This document shows, piece by piece, positions 5,813 to 7,275 of a DNA stretch of 7,275 nucleotides. Made by a program: the position numbers and the translations under genes. The DNA comes from an uncultured Clostridia bacterium (lineage in GTDB: Bacteria > Bacillota > Clostridia > Oscillospirales > Acutalibacteraceae). The notes under the pieces were generated by a model, which worked only from the letters and a program-made list of their open reading frames with translations, had not been told where the DNA came from and did not search any database. The stretch's first letter is position 1; each line of letters starts with the position of its first letter. The stretch covers positions 1 to 7,275 of the forward strand of contig CANRAN010000067.1 in the NCBI GenBank assembly GCA_947628595.1. The letters run 5' to 3'.

Positions 5813-5901
5813 GGAGAGGTATCGAAGTGGTCATAACGGGGCTGACTCGAAATCAGTTTGACGGCAACGTCACGCGGGTTCGAATCCCGCCCTCTCCGCC
5901 A
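5813..5901 (+). tRNA. tRNA-Ser (anticodon CGA)
   Basis: The acceptor stem GGAGAGG (5813-5819) pairs with CCTCTCC (5891-5897), followed by discriminator G and an encoded CCA. The anticodon stem GCTGA/TCAGT holds the loop CTCGAAA, giving anticodon CGA, which reads serine UCG. A long variable arm (TTGACGGCAACGTCA) marks a class II tRNA, as expected for serine. The T arm contains GCGGGTTCGAATCCCGC. The 89-nt gene looks intact. It has its own promoter and a hairpin terminator directly after it. The decayed integrase locus begins about 100 bp downstream, so the 3' end of this tRNA is a probable attachment site. Confidence 0.97.
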
Positions 5902-5937
5902 AAAAGTCCAGTAACCATGCGGGTTTCTGGACTTTTT
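5901..5937 (+). terminator. Terminator of tRNA-Ser
   Basis: AAAAAGTCCAG (5901-5911) pairs perfectly with CTGGACTTTTT (5927-5937), and AACC/GGTT extends the stem inside. The T-run at the end makes a standard terminator. Its first A is also the last base of the tRNA CCA, so the tRNA and the terminator abut. Confidence 0.85.
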
Positions 5938-6003
5938 CCTTTTCCGGCAAAGCGTTTTCAGAGCACCGCATTTTTAAGGCAGAACAACATTTTATTCTTC
6001 GGA

Positions 6004-6563
6004 TTATTCATTGGCCACTTCCGATTCTTCGGTCAGGTCGCTCCATTTGCTTTTGAAATCCCCGGCCTCGGGCAGCGGCATCCGCTCACCATCGCCTGCG
6101 CCGAGGAGAGCTTCGAGGAATAGTCCAAATGCGCATAGATGTTGGCGGTAGTGCTGAAATCCGAATGACCGAGCCACTCCTGAATCTGCTTGAGGGGAAC
6201 GCCGTTGGCAAGCAAGAGGCTGGCGCAGCTGTGGCAGAGATCGTGAAAGCGCATTTTCCGCAGCCCGTGGCGCTGAATGAAAGCGGGAAATTGCGAGGTC
6301 AGATAATCCGGCTTCATGCGTTCGCCCAGTTCATCTACGAAAACGTAACCATCATATTCGTAATTGTAGCAGTTCCCGCAGGCCTTTTTGTTCAGCTCCT
6401 GCGCCTCCTTCACTTGCAGGAAGTATTCCCGAAAGCTGCCGACCAGCGGCAGGGTGCGCATACTGGATTTTGTTTTAGCCGAGTCCTGCTCGATGATCTG
6501 CGTTTTTTCCATCGGGGTGGAGAGCAGCGTATCGGCGTCCACGAGATTTAGCTTTTGGGACAT
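6004..6563 (-). pseudogene. Tyrosine integrase remnant of a tRNA-linked element
   Basis: A site-specific tyrosine recombinase fragment. The intact frame runs 6563-6033 (176 aa). The C-terminal catalytic domain is recognisable: TKSSMRTLPL (31-40), the box-II region FHDLCHSCASLLL (106-118), EWLGHSDFSTT (129-139) and the nucleophile Tyr143 in NIYAHLDY. Three lesions are visible. First, relatives have roughly 350-400 residues, but here the N-terminal DNA-binding domains and the first catalytic Arg are missing, as though a deletion fused the start to about residue 20. Second, the conserved HxxR is HDLC, so the box-II Arg110 position is Cys (TGC). Third, a one-base deletion near 6082 shifts the frame. 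The displaced frame encodes MPLPEAGDFKSKWSDL and so on, a typical family tail, ending in TAA at 6004. The ATG directly follows the excisionase stop, with AAGGAAG upstream. It should be inactive. Confidence 0.88.
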
Positions 6564-6794
6564 TTAAATCACTTCCTTTCTTCCGTCCTCAGAGAGGACG
6601 TAGTTGATGACGTTGACCTTCGGCACACGGAAGGCGTTCCCGATCTTCACGCCGGGAATATATCCATTTCCGATGAGCCGGTAGGCCAGCGGTCTGCTGA
6701 TGCCCAGCATCGCTTGCAGCTGGGCGACGGTTAAGATGTCCGGATACTCCGGGAACATCAGCTTGTAAAGCTCTTTGAGCTCTGTTTTTTTCAT
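6564..6794 (-). CDS. Excisionase-family DNA-binding protein
   Basis: A 76-aa protein with a MerR-like winged helix of the excisionase/HTH_17 type. Residues 19-65 carry DILTVAQLQAMLGISRPLAY, followed by RLIGNGYIPGVKIGNAFRV: a helix-turn-helix and then the beta wing. Such proteins bend DNA at the attachment site and steer the partner integrase towards excision. The start is supported by AAAGGAGG 9 nt upstream of the ATG. The stop codon directly abuts the integrase ATG, the usual xis-int order for integrative elements of gut Clostridia. The gene itself shows no lesion, but its partner is broken, so it may be a stranded gene or may serve another integrase in trans. Function is inferred from the fold and the neighbour. 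Confidence 0.85.
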   Translation of the reverse strand: MKKTELKELYKLMFPEYPDILTVAQLQAMLGISRPLAYRLIGNGYIPGVKIGNAFRVPKVNVINYVLSEDGRKEVI

Positions 6795-6827
6795 AGCGTT
6801 TAACCTCCTTTACTGCTATGTATAGGA

Positions 6828-6950
6828 GGCAGCCGCCGTAAGGAGGCGACGCTGACGGCAGCTGCCCTTGCCGTTTCACCCGACTGTCGTTTTTATATCC
6901 CTGCCCCGGAGTCTCACCGCAGCGTCGCTGCGCTCGCTTCCTTTCGGAAG
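6828..6950. other. GC-rich hairpin cluster upstream of the excisionase gene
   Basis: Three inverted repeats follow one another. GGCAGCCGCCGT (6828-6839) pairs with ACGGCAGCTGCC (6855-6866) with one mismatch. GCAGCG/CGCTGC surrounds a single T (6919-6931). CTTCC/GGAAG flanks 4 nt (6937-6950). No gene with a credible start and family is seen across 6810-7000. Protein-binding or RNA-structural roles are both possible. Confidence 0.55.
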
Positions 6951-7003
6951 GTCGTCGCACGGTCATATCCCAATCGGACGGCTATTCAGTTTTCAAAGGT
7001 CAC

Positions 7004-7275
7004 GAGAGAAACTTTCTCTCACAGATTTGGAAAAGGAAGCGGTTTTGTACCCCCTGTTCGGAAAAAGTCCTTTCACTTGTTCCGACTGGGAAGGGTCAAA
7101 ACTAACCCCTGCGGAAAAATTTTTCAAAAAGTTCTCTCACTTATTTGGACAAAGGGTACCGAAATGGACACCCATTTTTGCGCCCGTGAGAAAAATCCCT
7201 CCACTTGTTCCGACTGGGAGAGCCCATTTTCCAACCCTCCTTGCAAAAAAATTTTTTTGCCTCCCACTAATTCGC
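7004..7275 (+). repeat. Degenerate direct-repeat array, period about 64 bp
   Basis: A core resembling CTCTCACTTGTTCCGACTGG recurs with its CAC beginning at 7020, 7074, 7138, 7202 and 7265, giving spacings of 54, 64, 64 and 63 bp. The second and fourth cores share CACTTGTTCCGACTGGGA exactly. Each core is followed by a C-rich block (ACCCCTG, ACACCCA, AACCCTCC) and preceded by an A/T-rich block. The first unit is led by a palindrome, GAGAGAAA-C-TTTCTCTC (7004-7020). The fifth unit is cut by the window edge. No gene is visible. The array lies on the element side of the excisionase gene. Confidence 0.75.
7243..7260. repeat. Perfect 18-bp A7T7 palindrome
   Basis: GC, seven A, seven T, GC: a perfect palindrome within the 64-bp repeat array. 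A shorter equivalent, GAAAAATTTTTC, occurs one array position earlier at 7114-7125. Such A/T tracts bend or melt easily and are common at origins and recombination sites. Confidence 0.7.

Noticed and set aside
6129..6551. Plus-strand frame of 140 codons opposite the integrase
   Set aside because: It is the antisense of the GC-rich integrase remnant, whose real frame carries clear recombinase motifs.
6589..6966. Minus-strand frame of 125 codons overlapping the excisionase gene
   Set aside because: It is Arg/Gln-rich shadow translation of the GC hairpin region and of xis in another frame, and it has no family resemblance.
7004..7275. CRISPR array
   Set aside because: The repeats are degenerate, the similarity extends into the supposed spacers, and there are no cas genes in the window.

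Overview
The window looks like a piece of a low-to-moderate GC Firmicutes chromosome, most likely a gut Clostridia of the Oscillospiraceae/Ruminococcus/[Eubacterium] siraeum type. This rests on AT-rich intergenic DNA, strong purine Shine-Dalgarno sites, consensus sigma-A promoters, a DUF378 protein and an integrase of the type common in gut Clostridia. The taxon is inferred, not proven.

Layout, left to right. 1-300 has no gene but carries a dispersed repeat and two copies of a GC-rich palindromic motif. 301-616 is AT-rich and gene-free, with small hairpins and a terminator. 617-1970 (minus strand) is a compact three-gene operon: an XRE-type repressor, an ImmA/IrrE-type zinc protease and a LURP-one/tubby-like (YxjI-type) protein. 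It starts from a consensus promoter at 2263-2291 and has a leader of about 285 nt. That leader contains a second, inverted copy of the repeat seen at the left edge, so the operon lies between inverted repeat copies. From 2497 (plus strand) a short operon encodes a 67-aa helical protein and, with overlapping stop and start, a 99-aa protein with a sigma-70 region-4-like helix-turn-helix. A 74-aa DUF378 membrane protein follows. On the minus strand come a small predicted lipoprotein (3399-3869, TTG start) and the bifunctional NAD(P)H-hydrate repair enzyme Nnr (4004-5530), each with its own terminator.

A tRNA-Ser(CGA) with its own promoter and terminator lies at 5813-5901. Immediately downstream the base composition becomes more GC-rich and a decayed integrative element begins. 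It has a tyrosine integrase pseudogene with three separate lesions (loss of the N-terminal part, catalytic Arg replaced by Cys, C-terminal frameshift), an intact-looking excisionase gene, a cluster of GC hairpins, and at the right edge an array of degenerate repeats of about 64 bp with long A/T palindromes. The element continues beyond the window.

How the genes may work together. The XRE and ImmA proteins form a recognised repressor/antirepressor-protease pairing, which here would control a membrane- or lipid-associated LURP-one-like protein. That combination, bracketed by inverted copies of a structured repeat, is the most interesting candidate system in the window. The tRNA-linked element is probably unable to excise by itself.
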